The notes: generated by a model from the letters alone, not told the origin. DNA of 7,198 nt from Bacteroidales bacterium (GCA_004556745.1 SFFY01000071.1:1-7198); one strand, 5' to 3'; positions 1 to 5,467 are shown, counted from the stretch's first letter. Translations and numbers: made by a program.

Positions 1-360
1 GACTGCGCCATGCATGAGGATAAGCAGCGCTGCCAAGAGAATTTATTGGACAAAGCCGCCGACCTGATCGAGCGCCTGACCGCCGAGAACGCAGACCTGC
101 GCAAGGAAATCGAGTGGAAGGACATGGTGATTGCCCTAGCTCAGAGAAAGCAGGCGGAGGCAGAAGAAGAGAGGGACGCGCTGCGGGAGAAGCAGCGGTG
201 GATTCCGGTGACGGAGCGGTTGCCGGAAAGAGATGTTCAAGTACTTGGATGGTACAAGGACAATCCATTTTCACAGTATCGACCTGAGGTTGTGGCGTGG
301 AATGGGAACGGTTGGGTTTTTGTATATGCGCATAGGTATGTTACCAATGTAGGATGGTGA
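1..360 (+). CDS. DUF551-type phage protein with N-terminal coiled coil (5' partial)
   Basis: The reading frame is open to the left window edge. The first ATG (base 10) has no ribosome-binding site in the nine bases before it, so the true start is probably upstream and the gene is 5' truncated by the window. From that ATG, residues 10-65 are rich in Glu, Lys, Leu and Ala with heptad-like spacing and should form a coiled coil. Residues 66-116 start with WIPVTERLPE and continue to a WNGNGWVF segment, the pattern of the DUF551 domain common in phages of Firmicutes. The biochemical role of DUF551 is unknown. The gene ends three bases before the next one, so the two are co-transcribed. The family call is fairly firm; function is not known. 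Confidence 0.75.
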   Translation, partial: DCAMHEDKQRCQENLLDKAADLIERLTAENADLRKEIEWKDMVIALAQRKQAEAEEERDALREKQRWIPVTERLPERDVQVLGWYKDNPFSQYRPEVVAWNGNGWVFVYAHRYVTNVGW

Positions 361-363
361 CAC

Positions 364-720
364 ATGAGCTACGATATTTCGTTCAAGGTAAAAGTCGAAG
401 GGGTTGATGCCTACGTCCCAGTTGGTGCGTGCGACGCAAATATAACGTGGAACGCCCGGAAGATTATTGAGAAATCAACTGGTCTGGAATGGAAGAACTG
501 CCAGAACAACGGGCTTTGCGTGGACGTAATTCCGAAAATCGAGGCTGGCTTGAGAAGGTTGGAGCAGAGCCCAGATTCGTTCAAAGAATACGAAGCACCG
601 AACGGATGGGGAAAGGTGAAAGGGACGATACAGTTTTTTCGAAGAATCATTGAAGCGTGGAATGATCTGCTGCGATGGAATGAAGAACTTGTTCCGGCTG
701 CAACATTTTGGATTGAATAG
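364..720 (+). CDS. conserved phage protein of unknown function
   Basis: A 118-residue protein starting MSYDISFKVKVEG and ending in ATFWIE. It resembles a family of small hypothetical proteins in clostridial phages, recognised by the MSYDI start, the NITWN segment (residues 26-30), a STGLEW segment and the EAPNGWG segment near residue 77. No signal peptide, membrane segment, cysteine cluster or catalytic motif is visible. It is soluble, rich in Trp, and probably mixed alpha/beta. It starts three bases after the previous stop with a weak ribosome-binding site (AGGATGG at 351-357), which suggests translational coupling. An antisense frame at 411-770 is a shadow. I know no function for the family. 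Confidence 0.82.
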   Translation: MSYDISFKVKVEGVDAYVPVGACDANITWNARKIIEKSTGLEWKNCQNNGLCVDVIPKIEAGLRRLEQSPDSFKEYEAPNGWGKVKGTIQFFRRIIEAWNDLLRWNEELVPAATFWIE

Positions 721-728
721 GAGAGGCT

Positions 729-1235
729 ATGGAACGACTGACTGAATGGAATGGCGGACAAACCCGTCATGCCTATTACCCGCGCTGCTTTAAAGCCCCG
801 TGCTACGGCGACGGGTGCAAAATCAATGATTGCCCATTTGAAACAGCGGTGTGTGAGCGACTCGCAGCCTACGAGGACACGGGGCTGACGCCGGAGGAAA
901 TCAAGGCTCCATTTACGGAGGACACGATGATAAATCTGGCAGCGCAGGCGCTGGGCGTGGAGCCTAGCCGCATCCGCGAGCTTGCCGAGGCCGACAAGGA
1001 TGGGCGGTGCATCGTGCTGCCGTGCAAGGTGGGAGATACGGTGTATTTTGCTTTGATTGGAAGAATCATTGAGAAGCAGGTATTTAGCATCGTTTCTTTT
1101 TCAAATTCCACAAGAATTTACTGTGGCGGAACCAGCGAATATTTCAGGCCAGAGGATATAGGGAAAACCTTCTTTCTGACACGCGAAGAAGCAGAGCGGG
1201 CGATGCAGGAAATGGAGGGCAAGAAGGATGGCTGA
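729..1235 (+). CDS. Cys-rich phage protein (RLAAYEDTGLTPEE family)
   Basis: A 168-residue protein in two parts. The N-terminal part has five cysteines in a ladder (C20, C25, C30, C35, C42), probably a metal site, followed by RLAAYEDTGLTPEEI, a hallmark of many small proteins in clostridial prophages. After about residue 95 a second part starts LPCKVGDTVYF and continues as beta-rich sequence. This 'K-VGD-VY' module is common in the same phages and resembles a small SH3-like or beta-barrel fold, which is inference only. The ATG is preceded by GGAGAGG (720-726) at close spacing. The 3' end overlaps the next gene by 8 bases. The family is recognised by its motifs; no function is established. Confidence 0.8.
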   Translation: MERLTEWNGGQTRHAYYPRCFKAPCYGDGCKINDCPFETAVCERLAAYEDTGLTPEEIKAPFTEDTMINLAAQALGVEPSRIRELAEADKDGRCIVLPCKVGDTVYFALIGRIIEKQVFSIVSFSNSTRIYCGGTSEYFRPEDIGKTFFLTREEAERAMQEMEGKKDG

Positions 1236-1428
1236 ACTGAAACCGTGCCCGTTTTGCGGTGGTGAAGTAGAAGAAACAGGCGGTTCGTGTAATTTCGGGA
1301 AGAAGATTATGACGCTCAATGTAAAGTGCAGGAAATGCGGGACATCAGTTGCCATGAAAACAGCATGGAACACGAACGCATACATTGAAGCGGTTGAGGC
1401 ATGGAACAGGAGGGTAAATGATGACTGA
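1228..1428 (+). CDS. Lar-like (restriction alleviation) zinc-ribbon protein
   Basis: A 66-residue protein with the Lar-type layout: LKPCPFCGGE at the N terminus, a second CxxC knuckle (C34/C37) and EAWNRR near the C terminus. C7, C10, C34 and C37 should bind one zinc ion. Rac-prophage Lar in E. coli modulates the type I EcoKI restriction-modification system so that unmodified DNA survives. Whether these short phage homologues do so is unproven, and many are annotated Lar-like by the zinc ribbon alone. The ribosome-binding site GGAGGG (1214-1219) lies eight bases before the ATG, inside the previous gene, which it overlaps by 8 bases. The domain call is strong and the anti-restriction role is an inference. 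Confidence 0.82.
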   Translation: MAELKPCPFCGGEVEETGGSCNFGKKIMTLNVKCRKCGTSVAMKTAWNTNAYIEAVEAWNRRVNDD

Positions 1429-1729
1429 TTACATCAAGCGCACAGATGCGGTTAAAATCGCAGAAAAGTACGGGCTTGCGAACGGCTCTGTATTGGGACG
1501 GCATACCGGACTGGCGGATTGCATTGCAAGAGATATTTCGGAGTTGCCAGCCGCAGACGTTGCGGAGGTTGTGCATGGGCGGTGGTATATGCTTGACGAT
1601 TGCGCAAACGCTGGGTTGTATTGCTCGGCTTGCGGGAGAAGAGTACACCATGAGGAATTTGCGTACAAAAAGTTGAAATCGAAGTATTGCCCCAACTGCG
1701 GTGCGAAGATGGATGGTGCAACCGAATGA
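1421..1729 (+). CDS. phage zinc-ribbon protein, unknown function
   Basis: A 102-residue protein starting MTDYIKRTDAVKIAEKYG, with a central VVHGRW segment and a C-terminal zinc ribbon (C68-x2-C71 and C90-x2-C93, CPNCGAKMDG). This three-part layout is very common in clostridial phages and has no known function. There are two in-frame ATGs, 1418 and 1421. I chose 1421 because AGGAGG (1408-1413) is seven bases from it and only four from 1418. The start overlaps the Lar-like gene by 8 bases. After the stop there are 44 bases to the next gene, the longest gap inside the operon. Confidence 0.8.
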   Translation: MTDYIKRTDAVKIAEKYGLANGSVLGRHTGLADCIARDISELPAADVAEVVHGRWYMLDDCANAGLYCSACGRRVHHEEFAYKKLKSKYCPNCGAKMDGATE

Positions 1730-1773
1730 GCGGGCTGCGGTTTGCGCGCGGTAGTGCGAAAGGAGGAAAACTG

Positions 1774-1947
1774 ATGCAAGATTGCTGTTTGACATGCAGA
1801 AATCTGGAATACAGGAAGAACTACGTGTACCCGTATCGGTGCTTGAAACACAAGGCGGGTCGGTTCTCCGAGAAAGAACTGGAACGGATGTATCTGTCCG
1901 GTGAGGAATGCAAAGATTACGAAGACATGGATAGGAGGCAGACATGA
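1774..1947 (+). CDS. small Cys-motif phage protein
   Basis: A 57-residue protein, MQDCCLTCRNLEYRKN at the start, with C5-x2-C8, C23 and C46. These are spaced as in the small CxxC...C...C phage proteins that end in a 'CKDYE'-type motif, here EECKDYE. The four cysteines could hold one metal ion. The start at 1774 is set by AGGAGG at 1761-1766, seven bases upstream. An in-frame ATG at 1726, overlapping the previous stop, would add 16 residues, but that added part looks non-conserved and would place the good ribosome-binding site inside the gene. The 3' end overlaps the ThyX-like gene in an ATGA arrangement. Function unknown. Confidence 0.72.
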   Translation: MQDCCLTCRNLEYRKNYVYPYRCLKHKAGRFSEKELERMYLSGEECKDYEDMDRRQT

Positions 1948-2486
1948 TCGTAAAACTTTTGAAGTACCCCACCGATGATGATTGGGCGTTCGCCAAACAG
2001 TGCGCTTTAGTCACCATTGGAAAAGAGATGAAGACAGCCCCGGACATGGCGTGGAAACACGCCATTCTCCGGGCACGGCACAGCCCCATCCGGACGCTGC
2101 AGTTTGCGTTTTACATCGAGGGTGTGCCGTACTGGGTAAGCACCCACTTAGCCCGCCACGTCCACGCACAGCCGTTTATCCGCAGCCAGCGGAATGACAG
2201 GCAGGACGAATACGACCGGAACGCAGCGCGGCAGGACGCGCCTGTGAACATGATCTGGTACATGAACGCAGAAGAGCTGATGACTATCGCAGAAAAGCGG
2301 CTCTGTAAATTGGCGGCAAAAGAGACGCGAACCGTCGTCAAACTGATGTGCGGACTTGTGATCTATAAATGCCCGGAATTCAAGGGGCTGTTTGCAGCGC
2401 ATTGCGCGAAATACGGTGATTGCGACGAGATGAAGCCGTGCGAGACAGGAAGGAGGCTGCAATGTGGGAACGATACTGGCGATTGA
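1944..2486 (+). CDS. FAD-dependent thymidylate synthase-like protein, short phage form
   Basis: A 180-residue ThyX-like protein. ThyX methylates dUMP to dTMP using methylene-tetrahydrofolate and NADPH with bound FAD. Matching segments are ARHSPIRTLQF (residues 44-54) and HLARHVHAQPFIRSQRND (68-85), which aligns to the ThyX motif RHR-x7-S as R71-H72-V73-x7-S81, with Val in place of the third Arg. A later NAEEL...RL segment (N108-R119) follows. At 180 residues it is shorter than usual ThyX (about 220-250), and the stretch between the motif and NAEEL seems compressed. I recall close relatives of this short form in clostridial phages, so it is a real family and not a broken gene. Activity is uncertain. 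It starts on ATGA at the previous stop with AGGAGG at 1933-1938. Confidence 0.75.
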   Translation: MIVKLLKYPTDDDWAFAKQCALVTIGKEMKTAPDMAWKHAILRARHSPIRTLQFAFYIEGVPYWVSTHLARHVHAQPFIRSQRNDRQDEYDRNAARQDAPVNMIWYMNAEELMTIAEKRLCKLAAKETRTVVKLMCGLVIYKCPEFKGLFAAHCAKYGDCDEMKPCETGRRLQCGNDTGD

Positions 2487-2973
2487 CCCCGGCAATATTC
2501 AATCAGGCTATGTAATCGTAGAGCATAACGGCGAGGAAATCTGCCGCGTGCTGGAGGTCGGGAAGATCGAGAACAATGTGCTGCTGTCGCTGATCGCGCA
2601 GAAGCTTTACGGGAACGGCTACGACGTGGCAATCGAGATGATCGAGGGCATGGGCATGACGGTAGGCCAAGAGGTTTTTGACACTTGCGTCTGGATCGGG
2701 CGGTTCTGGCAGACTGTATTGTGGCAGACTGGATATGCGCCGACGCGGATATACCGCCGGGAAGAAAAGCTGGATCTGTGCGGCTCGCTATCTGCAAAAG
2801 ATGCAAACATCCGTCAAGCCCTTGTCGACCGCTTTGCGCCAGGCCAGCCGAACTTCGGAAAGGGGACGAAGAAGGATCCCGGTTTCTTTTATGGGTTCTC
2901 GGCGGACATGTGGGCGGCTATGGCCGTTGCAACCACATATTTTGATAAGTACATCAAGGGGGTAAAGCTTTAA
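2464..2973 (+). CDS. RuvC-like RNase H-fold nuclease (phage crossover-junction type)
   Basis: A 169-residue protein with an RNase H-like fold. TILAIDPGNIQSGY gives the first strand with D8, DVAIEMIEGMGM gives E58, and D113 (AKDANIRQAL) and D148 (ADMWAAMAVA) supply the later acidic residues, the D-E-D-D layout of RuvC-type resolvases. The EVFDTCVWIGRF and LCGS-AKDANIRQALVDRF segments are typical of the phage subfamily. A role in resolving branched DNA before packaging is plausible. The start is GTG, set by AGGAGG at 2451-2456 seven bases upstream. An ATG at 2462 in another frame runs only 17 codons. It overlaps the ThyX-like gene by 23 bases and the next gene by one. Confidence 0.83.
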   Translation: MGTILAIDPGNIQSGYVIVEHNGEEICRVLEVGKIENNVLLSLIAQKLYGNGYDVAIEMIEGMGMTVGQEVFDTCVWIGRFWQTVLWQTGYAPTRIYRREEKLDLCGSLSAKDANIRQALVDRFAPGQPNFGKGTKKDPGFFYGFSADMWAAMAVATTYFDKYIKGVKL

Positions 2974-3308
2974 TGGCAAATATCACGGCGACCTGCCCTG
3001 TTTGCGGGAAGGTGTTCACCCGGCCATGCAAGCCGCGCGCGGATGGCCGGTATCTCTGCAGCCGGGCGTGTGCCGGGGCATGGCGCAAGCTACATCCCAT
3101 CTGCACGGGCAAGCGGCGCGATCGCGCATGGGATGAGGTACGGATCCAGATCACAGCGATCATTCCGGTCTATCCCGCCATGCGTCCGCGTATGGGCGAA
3201 GTGTACGACGCGGAAAAATATGAATACGTCAGCAGCATGCCTGGCTATGTTGTGCGCGTCGGTGACAAGCGGGTCTGTGTGAGGGTGGACGAATGCAGGG
3301 AGATTTAA
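2973..3308 (+). CDS. zinc-finger phage protein with conserved C-terminal domain
   Basis: A 111-residue protein. The N-terminal half has a C8-x2-C11 and C29-x3-C33 zinc finger (CPVCGKVF ... YLCSRACAG) in a basic context with many Arg and Lys, which suggests nucleic-acid binding. The C-terminal half (about residues 60-111) is a separate small domain with YPAMRPRMGEVYDAEKYEYV and a final VRVGDKRVCVRVDEC, a pattern I have seen as a stand-alone phage protein. This may therefore be a fusion of two mini-protein families. The start overlaps the previous TAA by one base (TAATG), with AAGGGGG at 2956-2962 ten bases upstream. Function unknown. Confidence 0.78.
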   Translation: MANITATCPVCGKVFTRPCKPRADGRYLCSRACAGAWRKLHPICTGKRRDRAWDEVRIQITAIIPVYPAMRPRMGEVYDAEKYEYVSSMPGYVVRVGDKRVCVRVDECREI

Positions 3309-3526
3309 GAATCAGCCCATATTCCGCGCCGTGTAAGGATTGCCCAGAAAAGGGCTGCGGGCCGAAACATGCGACCTGCGAGGCGTACATAGCGTTCCGC
3401 AAGGCTGCGGATGCGTACAACAAAAGCAAGGTAGAGCGCATAGAGCGCGGGATGGAAACAAGCGGCAAGTCCGCCAGAGCGCGGAAATACGATCGGGCAA
3501 AACGCGAAGGGAGGGTACACTATTGA
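3293..3526 (+). CDS. small Cys-rich, basic phage protein
   Basis: A 77-residue protein with an N-terminal cysteine cluster (C14-x2-C17, C22, C29; PCKDCPEKGCGPKHATC) followed by a strongly basic helical tail rich in Lys and Arg (residues 45-77). The APCKDC...C...CE-Y pattern is common among small proteins in clostridial prophages and probably holds a metal ion. The tail could contact nucleic acid, which is inference. The ATG has a TGAGGG ribosome-binding site ending at 3285, seven bases upstream. The gene overlaps the previous one by 16 bases, and its TGA overlaps the next ATG by one base. Confidence 0.75.
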   Translation: MQGDLRISPYSAPCKDCPEKGCGPKHATCEAYIAFRKAADAYNKSKVERIERGMETSGKSARARKYDRAKREGRVHY

Positions 3527-4011
3527 TGGAACAGATTAAGGGCGCGAAGTACGACGATGGAAAGCCGAGGCCGTCGCTCGTGCCGGTAGAGGCGATCGAG
3601 GCGATCATGCAGGTGCGGGAGTTTGGCAAGGCAAAATACGCCGACGCGGAGGACTGGCGAAAGGTACCGCGTGAGAAGTGGCTGGACGCCCTTCTGCGCC
3701 ACGTTCTGCATATCTGGGATAATCCGCTGGCGCTCGACGATGAGAGCGGCTTACCGGCTCTGTGGCATGTTATAACTAATGCTGCGTTTCTGTGTGCGGC
3801 GTACAAAAAGGATATGCAAGCAGCGGTCGTGCAGAAAGCCGTCAATGACGATCTGGCGGAGTGGCGGGATGAGCCGGAGCTATGCTGCACGGAGATCTAT
3901 TGCGATAGCTTTACGCAGACCTGCAAAAACCACTGCTTAAAGCACTTGGACGTCAGGGATTGCAAGGAGGTGCAGCAATGCGGGGACGCGAACGGACGCG
4001 GCAACGACTGA
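3526..4011 (+). CDS. dATP/dGTP diphosphohydrolase-type (N-terminal domain) phage protein
   Basis: A 161-residue protein. Residues 6-91 match the domain named dATP/dGTP diphosphohydrolase N-terminal (formerly DUF5664): GAKYDDGKPRPSLVP, then EFGKAKYA-DW, LDALLRHVLHIW (H59, H62), and DDESGLPALWHVITNAAFL (E73, H81). The helical layout with paired acidic and His residues suits a metal-dependent nucleotide hydrolase. Some phages use related enzymes to shape purine dNTP pools, but activity here is inferred. Residues 117-150 form a Cys-rich tail (six Cys) outside the domain. I chose ATG 3526, which overlaps the previous TGA. The codon before it is an in-frame TTG (3523) with equally good spacing from GGGAGGG (3509-3515), so the start is uncertain by one codon. 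A longer in-frame extension back to 3340 overlaps two genes and is rejected. Confidence 0.75.
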   Translation: MEQIKGAKYDDGKPRPSLVPVEAIEAIMQVREFGKAKYADAEDWRKVPREKWLDALLRHVLHIWDNPLALDDESGLPALWHVITNAAFLCAAYKKDMQAAVVQKAVNDDLAEWRDEPELCCTEIYCDSFTQTCKNHCLKHLDVRDCKEVQQCGDANGRGND

Positions 4012-4187
4012 GGGCGGAGCTGCACCGACGCAATATCAGGATCAATCAACTGCCGGAGTACATACCGTACTCCGGCAAGACGTGTTACAAATACCTGTCA
4101 GGCAAAGGCGAAATCTCAAAAGAGTTTGTGGACGCTGTGCAGATCCTGCTTGATAGATGGGACAATAAGCGAAGCGCCCAGCCTTGA
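3978..4187 (+). CDS. small basic protein, possible helix-turn-helix regulator
   Basis: A 69-residue protein, last in the operon. Residues 8-55 read as consecutive short helices (RLRAELHRRNIRINQLPEYI, then SGKTCYKYLSGKGEIS) in an order resembling small XRE/Cro-type HTH proteins. The match is weak and no family was recognised with certainty. Late-gene activators often sit at this place, just before the packaging genes, so a regulator is plausible, but it does not look like ArpU. The start is set by AAGGAGG (3964-3970), seven bases from ATG 3978; an in-frame TTG at 3960 is upstream of that site and unlikely. It overlaps the previous gene by 34 bases. Its last codons form the 5' arm of the terminator and its TGA lies in the terminator loop. 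Confidence 0.65.
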   Translation: MRGRERTRQRLRAELHRRNIRINQLPEYIPYSGKTCYKYLSGKGEISKEFVDAVQILLDRWDNKRSAQP

Positions 4188-4208
4188 TTGGCTGGGCGCT
4201 TTTGTTTA
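4172..4208 (+). terminator. strong intrinsic terminator ending the + strand operon
   Basis: A perfect 12-bp stem, AAGCGCCCAGCC (4172-4183) with GGCTGGGCGCTT (4190-4201), and a six-base loop TTGATT, followed by a T-rich run through 4207. The 5' arm is coding for the last residues of the small HTH-like protein and the stop codon is in the loop. On the other strand the hairpin is followed by CGCTTATTG, so termination of the convergent HNH/RHH transcript here would be weaker. Confidence 0.88.
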
Positions 4209-4397
4209 TTCTCCGCGCATGATGGCTTTGATGGCCTTTGTGGGGCTGTCGTAGCCGTTTACCATGTATTTATCGATCAGATCAATCAAGTCTGAGTCGG
4301 TGTCATAGCGCAACATTATGGTATATCGCTTGTAGGCGCGGTCGTGGTACTTCTTGAAAGATTCATTGCTTGTCCGATTCCGTTTCTTTTGCTCCAT
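4206..4397 (-). CDS. ribbon-helix-helix-like small protein
   Basis: A 63-residue protein on the minus strand. After a basic N-terminal part, residues 24-31 (RYTIMLRY) look like the short beta strand of an RHH domain, followed by helix A (about 34-46, DSDLIDLIDKYMV), a turn with Gly (GYDSP), and helix B (51-60, SPTKAIKAIMR). RHH proteins are dimeric DNA-binding proteins, many acting as autorepressors such as Arc or antitoxins. The start ATG (4395-4397) is preceded by GAGGTG and overlaps the end of the HNH gene by 35 bases, so the two are translated from one message. The palindromes in the upstream promoter are candidate targets. The fold assignment rests on pattern only. Confidence 0.65.
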   Translation of the reverse strand: MEQKKRNRTSNESFKKYHDRAYKRYTIMLRYDTDSDLIDLIDKYMVNGYDSPTKAIKAIMRGE

Positions 4398-4743
4398 AAT
4401 ACACCTCGGGGAAGCGCTCTTTCACAATGGCGCGCATAAATGAAAACAGCCGCTTGAAATCCTCGTTGTTTTTGTAACGCGTTGGAATCTTACTGTCTTC
4501 TCCAAAGCGCGGGAAAGCTGCGGTGCTTCCATTGTGAACGTACATATGGCACTTATGGCAAAGGCACACGCCGTTGTGAATGTCGTAGCTGCTTTCGTCT
4601 GGGCAGAGATGGTACGGAATGATGTGATGGCTTTCCAGCTTCCGAGTGGAACCGCAGCATTCACATTGCCAGCCTGCGTTCTCTTTTAATGCCTTTGCCC
4701 AACGAGCCCAGTTTACGAAGTATCTTACGTTGTCAGCTTCCAT
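4363..4743 (-). CDS. HNH endonuclease
   Basis: A 126-residue HNH nuclease. Zinc ligands are C27-x2-C30 (CECCG) and C62-x2-C65. The catalytic signature is H39-H40 in LESHHIIP, N57, and H66 in LCHKCHMYVH. The family nicks or cuts DNA through a beta-beta-alpha-metal site. The start is ATG 4743, nine bases after GGAGG (complement of 4753-4757); an upstream in-frame TTG at 4770 precedes that site and is rejected. HNH proteins next to terminase genes often assist cos cleavage and packaging, but those lie on the same strand as terminase. This one is inverted with its own promoter, so a free-standing homing nuclease or a lysogenic accessory function are alternatives. Confidence 0.88.
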   Translation of the reverse strand: MEADNVRYFVNWARWAKALKENAGWQCECCGSTRKLESHHIIPYHLCPDESSYDIHNGVCLCHKCHMYVHNGSTAAFPRFGEDSKIPTRYKNNEDFKRLFSFMRAIVKERFPEVYYGAKETESDKQ

Positions 4744-4791
4744 TATTACATACCTCCAGACACGAAGCAAGAGTTATTTTCATCTAGGTAT

Positions 4792-4820
4792 ATTATAACT
4801 AGGTTGAACCTATACGTCAA
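4792..4820 (-). promoter_or_regulatory. near-consensus sigma-A promoter of the HNH/RHH cassette
   Basis: Read on the minus strand: TTGACG (complement of 4815-4820), a 17-base spacer, and a perfect TATAAT (complement of 4792-4797). The predicted start near 4785 gives a leader of about 40 bases with a GGAGG site before the HNH ATG. This is the best promoter match in the window and should be strong when unrepressed. Confidence 0.82.
4800..4812. promoter_or_regulatory. palindromic operator-like site inside the promoter spacer
   Basis: TAGGTTGAACCTA is a 6-bp perfect inverted repeat around one central base. It lies between the -35 and -10 boxes, the classic position for repression. An adjoining dyad, CTAG-N11-CTAG (4784-4802), spans the -10 box and is symmetric apart from one base pair and the centre. 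A dimeric repressor, perhaps the RHH-like product or the phage repressor, could bind here; the binder is inference. Confidence 0.55.
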
Positions 4821-4849
4821 GGGGAGAAAACGAACGTTTTCTTTACCCC
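4821..4849. repeat. inverted repeat upstream of the HNH promoter
   Basis: AGAAAACG (4825-4832) and CGTTTTCT (4835-4842) are perfect inverted arms around AA, with flanking GGGG (4821-4824) and CCCC (4846-4849) offset by three bases. It touches the -35 box of the minus-strand promoter. No T-run follows on either strand in a terminator-like position, so a protein-binding site is more likely than a terminator. Confidence 0.6.
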
Positions 4850-4937
4850 GTGTCAATAGCTTTATTTACCCATTTTCAAACGGCCTCAAACCATTGCGCC
4901 GCAAGGATTCTGGCCTGTTTCGCCTGTGGTCAAATTC

Positions 4938-4967
4938 TTTACCATGAATCAAAATCGATGTTATGCT
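4938..4967 (+). promoter_or_regulatory. possible weak promoter for terS
   Basis: TTTACC (4938-4943), an 18-base spacer and TATGCT (4962-4967) is the best + strand promoter-like pair I found before terS, with four of six matches in each box. A start near 4974 would fall inside the GC-rich inverted repeats. Some upstream promoter is needed because the operon before it ends at a terminator and the cassette between is inverted. Confidence 0.25.
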
Positions 4968-5024
4968 TGCGCTAGCAGCGCAGCGCTGCAAGCGAGCTTG
5001 CAGGCGCGCAGGCGACGCGCAAGC
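4965..5024. repeat. nested GC-rich inverted repeats upstream of terS
   Basis: Several overlapping dyads fill these 60 bases: GCTTGCGC (4965-4972) with GCGCAAGC (5017-5024) at the outside; GCAGCGC-A-GCGCTGC (4975-4989); CTGCAAGC-GA-GCTTGCAG (4986-5003); and GCGCG (5004-5008) with CGCGC (5016-5020). GCAGGCG is also directly repeated (5000-5006 and 5008-5014). The block ends 17 bases before the terS ribosome-binding site. Candidate roles are a terminase-binding/cos-type site, an operator, or a leader RNA hairpin. Confidence 0.75.
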
Positions 5025-5053
5025 GCAGATTTCACGCCTCGGGAGGTGGCAGC

Positions 5054-5467
5054 ATGGCGAAGGGCGAGCGGGGAAAGCGGATCAATATTGAGCAGAAAGC
5101 CGCCGTCATTGCCGAGTATGCCAACAGCGGGACGATCACAGATGCTGCAAAAGCAGGCGGCGTATCTTGGGAAACGGCGCGGAAGCTCATTAACAACAAT
5201 ATGGATGTCGCTGAAGCGGTAAAAAAGACCGCCGAGGAGCGCATGAAAGAGTTCGCAGACAGCCGCCTGGATAAGGTGCAGGCCGCCATTGATGTTGTAT
5301 TGGATGATCTCCCGGATAAGCTGCAAAAGAGCAATGCGCTCCAATCCGCAACGGTTCTTGGCATCCTGATGGACAAATTCGGAGGCCAAAAGGACTTCAA
5401 CGGCAATGCTGTACAGGTCAATGTAACATTTGGAAATAAGTCCGGAGACATGGACGCTTTCAAGTGA
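5054..5467 (+). CDS. probable phage terminase small subunit
   Basis: A 137-residue protein. Residues 10-49 (INIEQKAAVIAEYANSGTIT, then DAAKAGGVSWETARKLINN) form a helix-turn-helix, followed by a long helical region (about 50-110, EERMKEFADSRLDKV and on) that suits oligomerisation, and a short beta-like tail with VQVNVTFGN. This is the domain order of small terminase subunits, which recognise the packaging site and load the large subunit. The gene stands just before terL, which supports the call, although no single diagnostic motif exists for this family. The start is set by GGGAGG (5041-5046), seven bases before ATG 5054. A different HTH regulator is the main alternative. Unusually, a terminator follows at once and separates it from terL. 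Confidence 0.72.
   Translation: MAKGERGKRINIEQKAAVIAEYANSGTITDAAKAGGVSWETARKLINNNMDVAEAVKKTAEERMKEFADSRLDKVQAAIDVVLDDLPDKLQKSNALQSATVLGILMDKFGGQKDFNGNAVQVNVTFGNKSGDMDAFK

Noticed and set aside
1726..1773. Upstream ATG (ATGA overlap) for the small Cys protein
   Set aside because: AGGAGG lies seven bases before ATG 1774, and the extra residues look unlike the family. The overlap could still support coupling, so this is not excluded.
1316..2089. Long minus-strand open frame of 257 codons
   Set aside because: It lies antisense to four well-supported genes with good ribosome-binding sites, and its product is compositionally odd (Cys/Ser/Arg-rich) with no recognisable domain.
2462..2515. ATG at 2462 as the start of the gene after the ThyX-like one
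   Set aside because: It leads to a stop after 17 codons; the adjacent GTG at 2464 opens the RuvC-like frame.
3340..3525. N-terminal extension of the diphosphohydrolase-like gene
   Set aside because: It would overlap the small Cys-rich gene completely, and the domain begins right after ATG 3526, which has a good ribosome-binding site.
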